Shown here: positions 1-6,831 of the stretch, in pieces
How the letters are laid out: every line of letters starts with the position of its first letter
How positions within the stretch are numbered: position 1 is the first letter of the stretch
Source: Yoonia sp.
Lineage (GTDB): Bacteria; Pseudomonadota; Alphaproteobacteria; Rhodobacterales; Rhodobacteraceae
Length of the DNA: 13,421 nucleotides
Reading direction: 5' to 3'
Assembly (NCBI GenBank): GCA_020627605.1
Contig: JAHDGO010000028.1
Coordinates: 1 to 13,421 of the forward strand
The notes under the pieces: generated by a model
What the model was told of the DNA's origin: nothing
The model's database searches: none
The model's input: only the letters and a program-made list of their open reading frames with translations
Program-made: the position numbers and the translations under genes

Positions 1-85
1 TGACAGGGCGCGAACTGGACGGGTGCGATGGGACATCACAGTGACGGTGGGATTACTTCGCTGTCCATGCCACGTCAGGGATCGG

Positions 86-123
86 TGACAAAACGAAAAA
101 GGCCGCACCATCACGGTGCGGCC
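86..123 (-). terminator. Rho-independent terminator of rpmI-rplT
   Basis: A perfect 9-bp inverted repeat (GGCCGCACC at 101-109, GGTGCGGCC at 115-123) with a 5-nt loop. Read on the minus strand it is followed by a T-rich tract (TTTTTCGTTTTGT, 100 down to 88). The tract lies on the side expected for transcripts leaving rplT, whose stop codon is 28 bp upstream. On the plus strand the hairpin is followed only by CTTT, so it is best read as a minus-strand terminator. Positions 1-85 show nothing recognisable. Confidence 0.9.
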
Positions 124-150
124 CTTTCCATTCACTTTGCAACGCTGACC

Positions 151-513
151 TTATGCAGGCAGCGCATCCTTGGCTTTGCCGACGATTGTCGCAAATGCCT
201 CGGGCTCGTTCACGGCCAGATCGGCAAGCACCTTACGGTCCACTTCGATCCCGGCCAGGTTCAGGCCGTTGATGAACTTTGAGTAGTTGAGGTTTTCGTC
301 AACCGCGCGCACACCGGCGTTGATCCGCTGGATCCACAAGGCGCGGAAGTTGCGCTTGCGGTTGTGACGGTCTCGGGTTGCATATTGGTTCGCTTTGTCG
401 ACGGCCTGCTTGGCGACCTTGAAGGTCTTGGAGCGGCGATCGTAATACCCTTTGGCGGCGTCCAAGACTTTCTTGTGACGACGGTGTGTGACGGTTCCAC
501 CTTTAACGCGCAT
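151..513 (-). CDS. rplT: 50S ribosomal protein L20
   Basis: L20 binds 23S rRNA early in assembly of the large ribosomal subunit. The 120-aa product is the usual length for the family. It opens with the typical basic segment ([15 protein letters not shown]) and carries the conserved blocks [19 protein letters not shown] and [13 protein letters not shown]. The ATG at 513 is preceded by AAGGAG at 8-nt spacing. It lies 15 nt downstream of rpmI on the same strand, the standard rpmI-rplT pair, and is followed by a strong terminator. In many alphaproteobacteria pheS lies beyond rplT, but nothing of it is visible here. I looked for an L20 autoregulatory leader and could not support one. Confidence 0.97.
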   Translation of the reverse strand: MRVKGGTVTHRRHKKVLDAAKGYYDRRSKTFKVAKQAVDKANQYATRDRHNRKRNFRALWIQRINAGVRAVDENLNYSKFINGLNLAGIEVDRKVLADLAVNEPEAFATIVGKAKDALPA

Positions 514-528
514 ATCCTGATCTCCTTC

Positions 529-729
529 TTAGCGGCTGTATGGCATCATTGGCTTGATGATCTGCTCATCAGCCTTGGCCAGAACTGTGGTGCCGCGGGC
601 ATCACGGATGAATTTCTTGGTGCGCTTGATCATGCCGTGGCGTTTGCCGGCCTGACCTGCCTTGATCCGGCCAGAGGCCGTCACCTTGAACCGCTTCTTG
701 CAGCTCGATTTCGTCTTCATCTTCGGCAT
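529..729 (-). CDS. rpmI: 50S ribosomal protein L35
   Basis: Small basic protein of the 50S subunit. The 66-aa product has the family's classic start, [17 protein letters not shown], then [15 protein letters not shown] and a C-terminal block ending IKPMMPYSR. The frame is open further upstream to 777, but the ATG at 729 is chosen because L35 proteins begin MPKMKT and because AGGAG lies just upstream (minus strand ...GAAGAGGAGACGGAA-ATG). It is the first gene of the rpmI-rplT pair, with a roughly 70-nt leader from the predicted promoter at 806-834. infC is not adjacent, unlike in enterobacteria. Confidence 0.96.
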   Translation of the reverse strand: MPKMKTKSSCKKRFKVTASGRIKAGQAGKRHGMIKRTKKFIRDARGTTVLAKADEQIIKPMMPYSR

Positions 730-805
730 TTCCGTCTCCTCTTCAGATCGGTCGTAACGCGCGACTCGGCATGCCATATCGGCCGGACGCGCGGGTGAAG
801 GCTGC

Positions 806-834
806 GCTATAGGACGCTATCGGGATTGGTGCAA
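806..834 (-). promoter_or_regulatory. Predicted sigma-70-type promoter for rpmI-rplT
   Basis: On the minus strand a -35 box TTGCAC (834-829) and a -10 box TATAGC (811-806) are separated by exactly 17 bp, which would start transcription near 799, about 70 nt before the rpmI ATG. It lies in the only gap between the upstream membrane-protein gene (stop at 839) and rpmI. No terminator hairpin is visible in this gap, so read-through from pyk remains possible. The call is by eye only. Confidence 0.55.
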
Positions 835-838
835 GGGG

Positions 839-1063
839 TTAGTTCAGATACCGCCCCAGCACGGTGACGATGGCATCGTCAATTGTGCGCAAACCGTAGG
901 CGCCGGGGTTTTCCTGCATGGCATAGGCCACGGCCACCCCGCCGATCACGATCATCAGGACAGCAAGCCGGGGAAAACGCCAATCAGCATAAGCGCTGGC
1001 CAATGCCGGGATCGCGAAAGCCAGCAATGCGACGCCGACAACAAAAATCAGATCAAGATCCAT
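839..1063 (-). CDS. Small two-helix membrane protein of unknown function
   Basis: A 74-aa hydrophobic protein that I do not recognise as a named family. Two membrane spans are evident: about residues 4-24 (LDLIFVVGVALLAFAIPALA) and about 32-48 (RLAVLMIVIGGVAVAYA), joined by a short loop with Trp and Arg (YADWRFPR). The tail includes NPGAYGLRTIDDAIVTVLGRYL. The ATG at 1063 has GAAGGA about 9 nt upstream. It follows pyk by 35 nt on the same strand, so it is probably co-transcribed with pyk. Its stop lies just upstream of the rpmI promoter. Function cannot be inferred from the sequence. Confidence 0.75.
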   Translation of the reverse strand: MDLDLIFVVGVALLAFAIPALASAYADWRFPRLAVLMIVIGGVAVAYAMQENPGAYGLRTIDDAIVTVLGRYLN

Positions 1064-1098
1064 CGGCTTTGGTCCTTCGCCACGCCCCCGGACGCCAT

Positions 1099-2544
1099 TT
1101 ATTCCGTTTCGGAGGCGTAGATCAACCGTTCAGCACAGGGTGCCACACGCAGGATGTTTGTTGACCCCGGTGTGTTGAAGGGCACACCGGCGGTGACCAC
1201 AACCATATCATCCTCTGTCGCCAGCTTTTGCGCCTTGGCGGCACGTACCGCCCCGATCACAGCGTCCTTGAACCGGTGGACCTCACCTGTGACCACACAG
1301 TTGGTGCCCCAAGACAGGCAGAGCCGCCGGGCGGTTTCGATATAGTTGGTCAGCGCGATGATCGGCACACGCGGACGTTCGCGCGACACCAAAAGGGCGG
1401 TCGTTCCCGACTGCGAGAAACAGCAGATCGCCTTGACGTCAGTCTTTTCGGCAATCTCACGCGCCGCCGAGACGATGCCATCAGCCACGGTAATGCCGCT
1501 GGCCTTGCGTGAGGCTTCGATAATGTCGGTATAGGTTGGGTCTGCCTCGACCTCGCCTGCGACATTGCTCATCGTTGTGACAGCCTCGATCGGGTAGGAT
1601 CCGGCAGCGGATTCAGCAGACAGCATGATCGCATCGGCACCTTCATAGATCGCCGTGGCCACGTCAGAGACTTCGGCGCGGGTCGGCATCGGGCTGTCGA
1701 TCATGGATTCAAGCATCTGTGTCGCCACGATCACCGGCTTGGCGGCAGCACGGCACTTGCGCACCAGCTGTTTCTGAATCGGCGGGACGTTCTGCACCGG
1801 CAGTTCCACGCCCAGATCGCCACGGGCCACCATCACGCCGTCAGAGACGGCCAGAATATCATCAAACACCTTCACCGCGTTGGGCTTTTCGATCTTCGAC
1901 AGGATCGCAGCGCGACCCTTTGCCAGTTGACGCGCCTCTTCCACGTCGGCGGGACGCTGCACGAACGACAGGGCCAGCCAGTCCACACCCAGATCACAGA
2001 CAAATTCCAGATCCTTGCGGTCCTTGGGGGACAGGGCGGCCAGCGGCAGCGTCACGTCAGGCACGTTCACGCCCTTGCGGTTGGAAATGGTGCCGCCGAC
2101 GACAACCTCACAATCGGCAAAGTCCGCGCCGCAGTCCTTGACCCGCAGTTTGATCTTGCCGTCATTCACCAAAAGGTGCGCGCCCGGTTCCAGCGCATCG
2201 AAAATCTCTTTATGCGGCAGCTTCACGCGGGTGGCGTCGCCTTCGGCGTCGTTCAGATCCAGCCGGAACGGCGCGCCCTCTTCCAGCTCTTCCTCGCCAT
2301 TGGCGAAAACGCCCACGCGCAGCTTTGGCCCCTGCAGGTCGGCCAGAATCGCAATCGGGCTGTCGAGATCTTTTTCCACCTGTCGGATGATCGCATGCCG
2401 CGCCTTGATTTCGCTGTGATCACCGTGGGACATGTTCAGGCGGAATACATCTGCTCCGGCCTCGTGCAGGGCGCGGATCATCTCGTAATCATTCGAGGCT
2501 GGCCCAAGCGTGGCGACGATCTTCACGTTGCGATGGCGTTTCAT
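1099..2544 (-). CDS. pyk: Pyruvate kinase
   Basis: Catalyses the last step of glycolysis and the Entner-Doudoroff pathway in the cytoplasm: phosphoenolpyruvate plus ADP to pyruvate plus ATP. The 481-aa product spans the full family length. Visible motifs include RLNMSHG (35-41, substrate and K+ binding), a B domain from about 70 to 165, the signature ILSKIEKPN (214-222) with catalytic Lys217 and metal ligand Glu219, ARGDLGVELP (240-249), ATQMLESMIDSP (274-285) and SAESAAGSYP (309-318), then the C-terminal regulatory domain. The frame is open to 2565, but the ATG at 2544 gives the family start MKRHRNVKIVATLGPAS and has GAAGGA at good spacing. A promoter and an operator-like palindrome lie upstream. 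Confidence 0.97.
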   Translation of the reverse strand: MKRHRNVKIVATLGPASNDYEMIRALHEAGADVFRLNMSHGDHSEIKARHAIIRQVEKDLDSPIAILADLQGPKLRVGVFANGEEELEEGAPFRLDLNDAEGDATRVKLPHKEIFDALEPGAHLLVNDGKIKLRVKDCGADFADCEVVVGGTISNRKGVNVPDVTLPLAALSPKDRKDLEFVCDLGVDWLALSFVQRPADVEEARQLAKGRAAILSKIEKPNAVKVFDDILAVSDGVMVARGDLGVELPVQNVPPIQKQLVRKCRAAAKPVIVATQMLESMIDSPMPTRAEVSDVATAIYEGADAIMLSAESAAGSYPIEAVTTMSNVAGEVEADPTYTDIIEASRKASGITVADGIVSAAREIAEKTDVKAICCFSQSGTTALLVSRERPRVPIIALTNYIETARRLCLSWGTNCVVTGEVHRFKDAVIGAVRAAKAQKLATEDDMVVVTAGVPFNTPGSTNILRVAPCAERLIYASETE

Positions 2545-2570
2545 GGTTTTTCCTTCATGCGGCAAAGCCC

Positions 2571-2582
2571 GTTAGCGGTAAC
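2571..2582. promoter_or_regulatory. Operator-like imperfect palindrome in the pyk leader
   Basis: GTTAGCGGTAAC is a near palindrome (10 of 12 positions symmetric). It resembles LacI-family operators of the GTTAGCGCTAAC type used by alphaproteobacterial sugar and central-carbon regulators. It lies 8-20 bp downstream of the start point predicted for pyk, where a bound repressor would block transcription. The identity of the regulator is inference; a CceR-like central-carbon regulator is one candidate. Confidence 0.35.
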
Positions 2583-2597
2583 GGCCTGTTCGCCGCC

Positions 2598-2625
2598 GTT
2601 ATACGCAATTCCATTCCTGCATCAA
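2598..2625 (-). promoter_or_regulatory. Predicted sigma-70-type promoter for pyk
   Basis: On the minus strand TTGATG (2625-2620) and TATAAC (2603-2598) are 16 bp apart, each close to the -35 and -10 consensus. This would start transcription near 2590 and give a leader of about 46 nt. The 117-bp gap between pyk and the divergent amidohydrolase gene must also hold that gene's promoter, which I could not identify. Confidence 0.5.
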
Positions 2626-2661
2626 CTAGCCTAAAGCCCGTGACAAAGGAATGACGCGAAA

Positions 2662-3399
2662 ATGACTGACGACCCGTTTGAAATTATCGGCGCAGATCGG
2701 CCCGGCAGATGGCTGATTGCCTGTGATCATGCCACCAATCGCGTGCCCGACTGGGTGCATGGTGGCGACCTTGGTCTGCCGGCAGAGGATATGGACCGCC
2801 ATATCGCCTATGACATCGGTGCCGCTGGCGTGACCCGCCATCTGGCCGCGGCCCTGAACAGCCCCGCTATCCTGTCACGCTTTTCCCGGCTGGTCTGCGA
2901 TCCGAACCGGGGCGAGGATGATCCGACCATCATGATGCGCCTTTATGACGGCACCATCATTCCCGGCAATCGCAATGCCGATGCCACCGAGGTCGAAGAA
3001 CGCCTGCGCCGCCTCTACCGCCCCTATCACGCGGCCTATGCCGATCTGGCCAACAAAATCGCAAAACCGGTCATCTGCGCCGTGCACAGCTTTACCCCTC
3101 GTCTGCGCGGTCGCGCGCCGCGCCCATGGGAAATCGGGGTGCTTTATGCCCATGACGAACGCCTGTCGCAGCCGTTTCTGGCCGCCTGCCGCGCCGAAGG
3201 CTGGGTCACTGGGGCTAACCAGCCCTATGCGGGCCACCTGCCCGGCGATGCAGTGGACCGCCATGCGCTGCAACACGGCCGTCCCAATGTGCTGATCGAG
3301 TTGCGTCAGGACCTGATCGCCGATGATACTGGGCAGACCTTATGGGCCAACCGCCTTGCCCCTATATTGACAGATGTGCTCGCCCAGTCGGGCCTGTGA
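2662..3399 (+). CDS. N-formylglutamate amidohydrolase family protein
   Basis: A 245-aa cytoplasmic hydrolase of the N-formylglutamate amidohydrolase family (PF05013). Characterised members release formate and glutamate from N-formyl-L-glutamate at the end of one histidine degradation route. Conserved segments visible are ACDHATN (20-26), DRHIAYDIGA (45-54), SRLVCDPNR (75-83), VHSFTP (141-146) and PNVLIELRQDLI (208-219); the His, Asp and Glu residues in these blocks are typical metal or catalytic positions. The ATG at 2662 follows AAAGGA at about 11 nt. The stop overlaps a possible ATG of the next gene (TGATG). No histidine utilisation genes are nearby, so the true substrate may differ from formylglutamate. 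Confidence 0.85.
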   Translation: MTDDPFEIIGADRPGRWLIACDHATNRVPDWVHGGDLGLPAEDMDRHIAYDIGAAGVTRHLAAALNSPAILSRFSRLVCDPNRGEDDPTIMMRLYDGTIIPGNRNADATEVEERLRRLYRPYHAAYADLANKIAKPVICAVHSFTPRLRGRAPRPWEIGVLYAHDERLSQPFLAACRAEGWVTGANQPYAGHLPGDAVDRHALQHGRPNVLIELRQDLIADDTGQTLWANRLAPILTDVLAQSGL

Positions 3400-3410
3400 T
3401 GGAGACAACG

Positions 3411-3704
3411 ATGGACGACCAGACCAAGCTTGAACTTGAAGCCGCCGCCTTTCGCCGCCTGCAGCAGCATTTGATGCAAGAGCGGACAGATGTGCAGAAC
3501 ATCGATATGATGAATCTCACCGGGTTTTGCCGCAACTGCCTGTCACGCTGGTATCAGGAGGCCGCCAATGAACGCGGCATTGAAATGTCCAAAGATGAGG
3601 GCAGAGAGGCATTCTACGGCATGACAATGGCCGAGTGGAAAGAGAAGTATCAGACAGAGGCCCCGGCAGACGCCAAGGCGGCCTTCAAGGACACACACGG
3701 TTAA
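3411..3704 (+). CDS. DUF1244 family protein
   Basis: A 97-aa protein matching DUF1244 (PF06844), a small helical family widespread in proteobacteria with solved structures but no assigned function. The diagnostic block is NLTGFCRNCLSRWY (35-48), containing a CxxC pair (Cys40, Cys43), preceded by ERTDVQNIDMM and followed by AANERGIEMS and MTMAEWKEKYQ. Start choice: an ATG at 3399 overlaps the upstream stop codon, but the ATG at 3411 is preferred because GGAG lies 6 nt before it and the protein then begins MDDQTKLELEAAAF as relatives do. It is packed between the amidohydrolase and the TerB-like gene and is almost certainly co-transcribed with them. Confidence 0.9.
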   Translation: MDDQTKLELEAAAFRRLQQHLMQERTDVQNIDMMNLTGFCRNCLSRWYQEAANERGIEMSKDEGREAFYGMTMAEWKEKYQTEAPADAKAAFKDTHG

Positions 3705-3708
3705 GATC

Positions 3709-4149
3709 ATGCTCGAACGGCTCAAAACCTTTTTTCGCAACCCGTCAGCCTACCACACCCCCTTGCCAGAGGCAGACGCCAGCCATGCCATGGGCGCATT
3801 GCTGGTGCGTGCCGCCAAGGCCGACCATGCCTATGTGTTTGAGGAGATCGCAGCCATCGACAAGGTGCTCGCCAAGCGTCACGGGTTGAACCCTGTCACA
3901 GCCGCCAAAATGCGCGCGGAATGCGAGTTGCTGGAACGTGCGATCCCCGCGACCGGAGATGTGGCCGTAATCCTTGAAAAGGCGATCAGCACCGAAGAGA
4001 AAGAAGCCGTGCTGCTGGCCCTTTGGGAAATCGTCTATGCCGATGGGATCAAGCACGAGGTTGAGGACGCGCTGATGCATCGGGTCGAGGATCTGTTTGG
4101 CGTCTCTGCGGATCGGGCCAAGGAACTGCAGGCACAGGCCGAAGGCTAG
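3709..4149 (+). CDS. TerB-like protein
   Basis: A 146-aa, mostly helical, acidic protein resembling the TerB / tellurite-resistance family (PF05099). An internal duplication typical of TerB can be seen: AAKADHAYVFEEIAAIDKVL (35-54) and IVYADGIKHEVEDALMHRV (108-126), each placing an Asp near the helix start and Glu residues 5-7 positions later, positions that bind metal in TerB. No signal peptide or membrane span is evident. It starts 4 nt after the DUF1244 stop, so it is translationally linked. No terC, terD or other ter genes are nearby, so a role in tellurite resistance should not be assumed; isolated TerB-domain proteins are common in alphaproteobacteria. Confidence 0.8.
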   Translation: MLERLKTFFRNPSAYHTPLPEADASHAMGALLVRAAKADHAYVFEEIAAIDKVLAKRHGLNPVTAAKMRAECELLERAIPATGDVAVILEKAISTEEKEAVLLALWEIVYADGIKHEVEDALMHRVEDLFGVSADRAKELQAQAEG

Positions 4150-4155
4150 CGCGCG

Positions 4156-4797
4156 ATGGCCGTGGTCACCTATGTCTACTCAGCGCATTCCGCCTTCGCC
4201 TATCTTGGCTCTGCCGCACTTGCCCGGATATGTGCGGCGACAGAAACGCCGCTGATCCACAAGCCGATCCTGCTGTCGCCGGTGGTCGAGGCGCAGGGCA
4301 GCCTGCCTTTTGCCGCCCGCACGCAGGCCCATGTCGATTACTTCTTCGGTCGCGAGATCGCCCGCTGGGCGGAATATCGCGACGTGCCCGTCATCAATTT
4401 CCGCCCGACCTTTCATGACGCCGACTACAGTCTTGCCTCTGGGATGATCATCGCGCTGGGCGAAAGCGGACCAGAGGTCGATGCCATGGCCCACGCGATC
4501 CTGCAGGCGCATTGGCGCGACGACGCAGACCTGTCAGACAGGCCAACCCTGCATGGCCTGGCGAGTGAGCTGGGCCATGACGGCGACGCCCTGTTACGTG
4601 AAGCGGCATCACCGCAGGTGCAGGCGCAACTTATGGCCAATTCAGATTGGGCGCGGGCGCAAAACGTCTTTGGCTCGCCCACCTATATCGTCGATGGCGA
4701 TCCATTCTACGGACAAGACCGGCTGGACCTTGTAGCCCACGCAATCAGCCAACCGTTTGCACAGACCAACTGGCGCAATCCACCAGTTGACGGGTAA
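4156..4797 (+). CDS. 2-hydroxychromene-2-carboxylate isomerase family protein (DsbA/kappa-GST fold)
   Basis: A 213-aa protein of the DsbA-like, kappa-GST-type family that includes the glutathione-dependent isomerase NahD of naphthalene degradation. The N-terminal strand and loop YVYSAHSAFAYLG (6-18) align with the usual active-site region, putting Ser12 at the catalytic Ser position but with Ala in place of the usual following Pro. The C-terminal block VFGSPTYIVDGDPFYGQDRLDLV carries the cis-Pro loop and the family hallmark GQDRLD. It starts 6 nt after the TerB stop. With no aromatic-degradation genes nearby, a generic glutathione-linked isomerase or transferase role is as likely as hydroxychromene isomerisation. 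Confidence 0.85.
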   Translation: MAVVTYVYSAHSAFAYLGSAALARICAATETPLIHKPILLSPVVEAQGSLPFAARTQAHVDYFFGREIARWAEYRDVPVINFRPTFHDADYSLASGMIIALGESGPEVDAMAHAILQAHWRDDADLSDRPTLHGLASELGHDGDALLREAASPQVQAQLMANSDWARAQNVFGSPTYIVDGDPFYGQDRLDLVAHAISQPFAQTNWRNPPVDG

Positions 4798-4867
4798 AGT
4801 GGCACTTGGCAGCTGATCGCAACGTCATAGCGTCGTGGGCTGTCGGACCAGCGGGAGGAGACAACAG

Positions 4868-5011
4868 ATGCGCAACGGAATCGGCAGGGACACAGCCGCC
4901 ATGACAGGCCAGGTCCAGGGATTTGAACTGCCAATGGGCTGCCTGATGGCCTCTGTCGTGATCCTGATGGTTGTTGTCGCCACCGCGATCGGAATGGCGA
5001 GCCTGATTTAG
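4868..5011 (+). CDS. Small single-span membrane protein (47 aa, hypothetical)
   Basis: A 47-codon ORF starting at ATG 4868 and ending TAG 5009-5011. An unusually good ribosome binding site (GGGAGGAG, 4853-4860) sits 7 nt upstream. The product has a polar N-terminus with Arg and Asp (MRNGIGRDTAAMTGQ), then a membrane span from about residue 25 to 47 (CLMASVVILMVVVATAIGMA). It lies 70 nt after the isomerase gene on the same strand and its stop overlaps the convergent dat stop. No family is recognised. An internal ATG at codon 12 is possible, but the strong RBS favours the first. The RBS, hydrophobic pattern and fit between genes support a real gene. Confidence 0.6.
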   Translation: MRNGIGRDTAAMTGQVQGFELPMGCLMASVVILMVVVATAIGMASLI

Positions 5012-5868
5012 ACCGCGGCTTTCCGGCTTTCGTCCAGATAAATTTCGCGCAGCCGCGTGGCGACGGACCCCGGTGCCCCGGTGCCAACCTGTGCGCCGTC
5101 AATCTCGACCACCGGCATCACGAATGTGCTGGCCGAGGTGATGAACGCCTCATCCGCATCTTTCGCCTCTTCAATTGTAAAGCTGCGCTCTTCCACCTGC
5201 ATCTGTGCCTCACGGGCAAAGCGCAGGACGGCGGCACGGGTGATGCCGTGCAAAATTTCGTTGCCCAGATGCCGGGTAATAATCGTGTTGCCCTTGACGA
5301 TATAGGCGTTGTTCGATGTGCCCTCGGTCACGGCCCCATCCTCGACCATCCAGGCATCATCAACGCCAGCGGCCTTGGCCATCATCTTGCCCATAGACGG
5401 ATACAGCAGTTGCACCGTCTTGATATCGCGGCGGCCCCAGCGCTGGTCGTCGATGGAAATCACCTTGATCCCCTTTTTCGCCACTGGGCTGTCAGCAAGG
5501 CCGGGCTTGTTCTGGGTGAACAGCACGACGGTCGGTGCGGTGGTTTCAGGGTCTGGAAAGGCAAAATCCCGGTCACCGGGCGCGCCGCGGGTGATCTGCA
5601 GATAGATCATGCCTTCGTTGATGTCGTTCAGGCGCACCAGCTCGCGGTGGACCTCCAGCAGGTCCGGCAGCACGGCAGGATGCGGCATGTCGAGTTCATT
5701 GAGGGACCGTTCCAAGCGCTTGGCGTGGCCATCAAAATCGATCAGCTTGCCATCCAGAACCGATGTCACCTCATAGACACCATCCGCCATCAGGAACCCA
5801 CGATCAAAGATCGAAACCTTGGCTTCGTTTTCCGGCAGATACTCTCCGTTGACGTAAACTGTGCGCAT
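5008..5868 (-). CDS. dat: D-amino-acid aminotransferase (fold-type IV PLP enzyme)
   Basis: A 286-aa PLP-dependent aminotransferase of fold type IV, most like D-amino-acid aminotransferase, which exchanges amino groups between D-alanine, D-glutamate and their keto acids. Visible features: FDRGFLMADGVYEVT near residue 25, YLQITRG (89-95), the PLP lysine in DIKTVQLL (Lys150) and GAVTEGTSNN with Glu182. The classical RxH substrate-carboxylate motif is altered to RDF (100-102). Start choice: ATG at 5874 overlaps the dgcA stop (ATGA), but the ATG at 5868 has GGGG at 6-nt spacing and gives the family start MRTVYVNGEYLPE. Third gene of the dgcN-dgcA-dat operon. A branched-chain or 4-amino-4-deoxychorismate activity is less likely given the neighbours. 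Confidence 0.85.
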   Translation of the reverse strand: MRTVYVNGEYLPENEAKVSIFDRGFLMADGVYEVTSVLDGKLIDFDGHAKRLERSLNELDMPHPAVLPDLLEVHRELVRLNDINEGMIYLQITRGAPGDRDFAFPDPETTAPTVVLFTQNKPGLADSPVAKKGIKVISIDDQRWGRRDIKTVQLLYPSMGKMMAKAAGVDDAWMVEDGAVTEGTSNNAYIVKGNTIITRHLGNEILHGITRAAVLRFAREAQMQVEERSFTIEEAKDADEAFITSASTFVMPVVEIDGAQVGTGAPGSVATRLREIYLDESRKAAV

Positions 5869-5870
5869 GT

Positions 5871-6830
5871 TCATCCCCAAAGTGCGGCGGCGGGCGGGTG
5901 CACGCCGTCGGTGTCAAATGTCAAAGGTTCATCCCGGTCTTCGGCCAGAAGAAGCGGGCCGTCAAGGTCGGTAAAGGCCACGCCCTGCGCCAGAATGGTG
6001 GCTGGCGCCATGGCCAGCGACGACCCGACCATGCAGCCCACCATGATGCCATAGCCCTCTGCCTGCGCCTGCGCCTTCAGCGCCAGCGCTTCTGTCAGCC
6101 CACCGGTCTTATCAAGCTTGATGTTGACCATGTCATACTTGCCGCGCAATCCCGGCAGGCTGGCACGATCGTGGCAGCTTTCGTCAGCGCAGACAGGCAA
6201 GGGGCGGGCAATCTCTGCCAGCATCTCATCGGCACCAGCGGGCAGTGGCTGTTCAACCATCCGGACACCAAGCCCGATCAGATGCGGGGCAAGATCGGCG
6301 TAAACCTCGGCGGTCCAGCCTTCGTTGGCGTCAATGATGATCGGCACAGCCGGGGCACCACGGCGCACGGCCTCCAGCCGGGGCATGTCGTCCGGCGTGC
6401 CCAGCTTGATTTTCAAAAGCGGGCGATGGGCATTGGCGCGCGCCTGCGCCTCCATCGCTGCGGGCGTGTCCAGTGACAGGGTATAGGCCGTGATTTCAGG
6501 CTGCGGGCGCGGCAGGTCCAGCAGGTCCCAGACCCGCTTGCCCGCCTTTTTCGCCGCCACATCCCAGAACGCACAATCCAGCGCATTGCGGGCCGCCCCG
6601 GCAGGCAGGGCGTCTGGCAAATCCTCCCAGCCACCCGAAAACCCGGTGATCTGTGCTGCCACGCTGTCCAGCGTTTCATCATAACGGGCATAGGGCACGC
6701 ATTCGCCCCAGCCGCGCGTCCCGGCGTCATCCACATGGACGGTCAGCACCTGCGCCTCTGTCCGAGACCCGCGGCTGATCGTAAACACCTGCGCCAGTTG
6801 AAACACATCACGGGCAACGGAAATCTGCAT
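5871..6830 (-). CDS. dgcA: N-acetyl-D-glutamate racemase DgcA (enolase superfamily)
   Basis: A 319-aa member of the enolase superfamily, dipeptide-epimerase branch. DgcA is described as racemising N-acetyl-D-glutamate to N-acetyl-L-glutamate in D-glutamate catabolism. The whole catalytic set is visible: KxK in LLKIKLG (Lys140, Lys142), metal ligands Asp167 (IIIDANEGW), Glu193 (MVEQPLP) and Asp216 (CADES), the second base Lys238 (NIKLDKTGG), and a DxD motif (Asp288, Asp290 in TDLDGP) used by dipeptide epimerases for the substrate end. The frame is open to 6872, but ATG 6830 gives the normal start and has GAGGG upstream. Annotation pipelines often label it L-Ala-D/L-Glu epimerase; the adjacent dgcN favours DgcA. 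Confidence 0.9.
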   Translation of the reverse strand: MQISVARDVFQLAQVFTISRGSRTEAQVLTVHVDDAGTRGWGECVPYARYDETLDSVAAQITGFSGGWEDLPDALPAGAARNALDCAFWDVAAKKAGKRVWDLLDLPRPQPEITAYTLSLDTPAAMEAQARANAHRPLLKIKLGTPDDMPRLEAVRRGAPAVPIIIDANEGWTAEVYADLAPHLIGLGVRMVEQPLPAGADEMLAEIARPLPVCADESCHDRASLPGLRGKYDMVNIKLDKTGGLTEALALKAQAQAEGYGIMVGCMVGSSLAMAPATILAQGVAFTDLDGPLLLAEDRDEPLTFDTDGVHPPAAALWG

Positions 6831-6831
6831 C

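Noticed and set aside
730..838. L20/L35 autoregulatory leader before rpmI
   Set aside because: No hairpin or pseudoknot resembling known L20 leaders could be supported; only a promoter is called.
4799..4814. TGGCAC followed by TTGGCAGC, resembling a sigma-54 promoter
   Set aside because: The GG to GC spacing is 9 rather than 10 bp and the -12 block does not match TTGCA; chance is likely.
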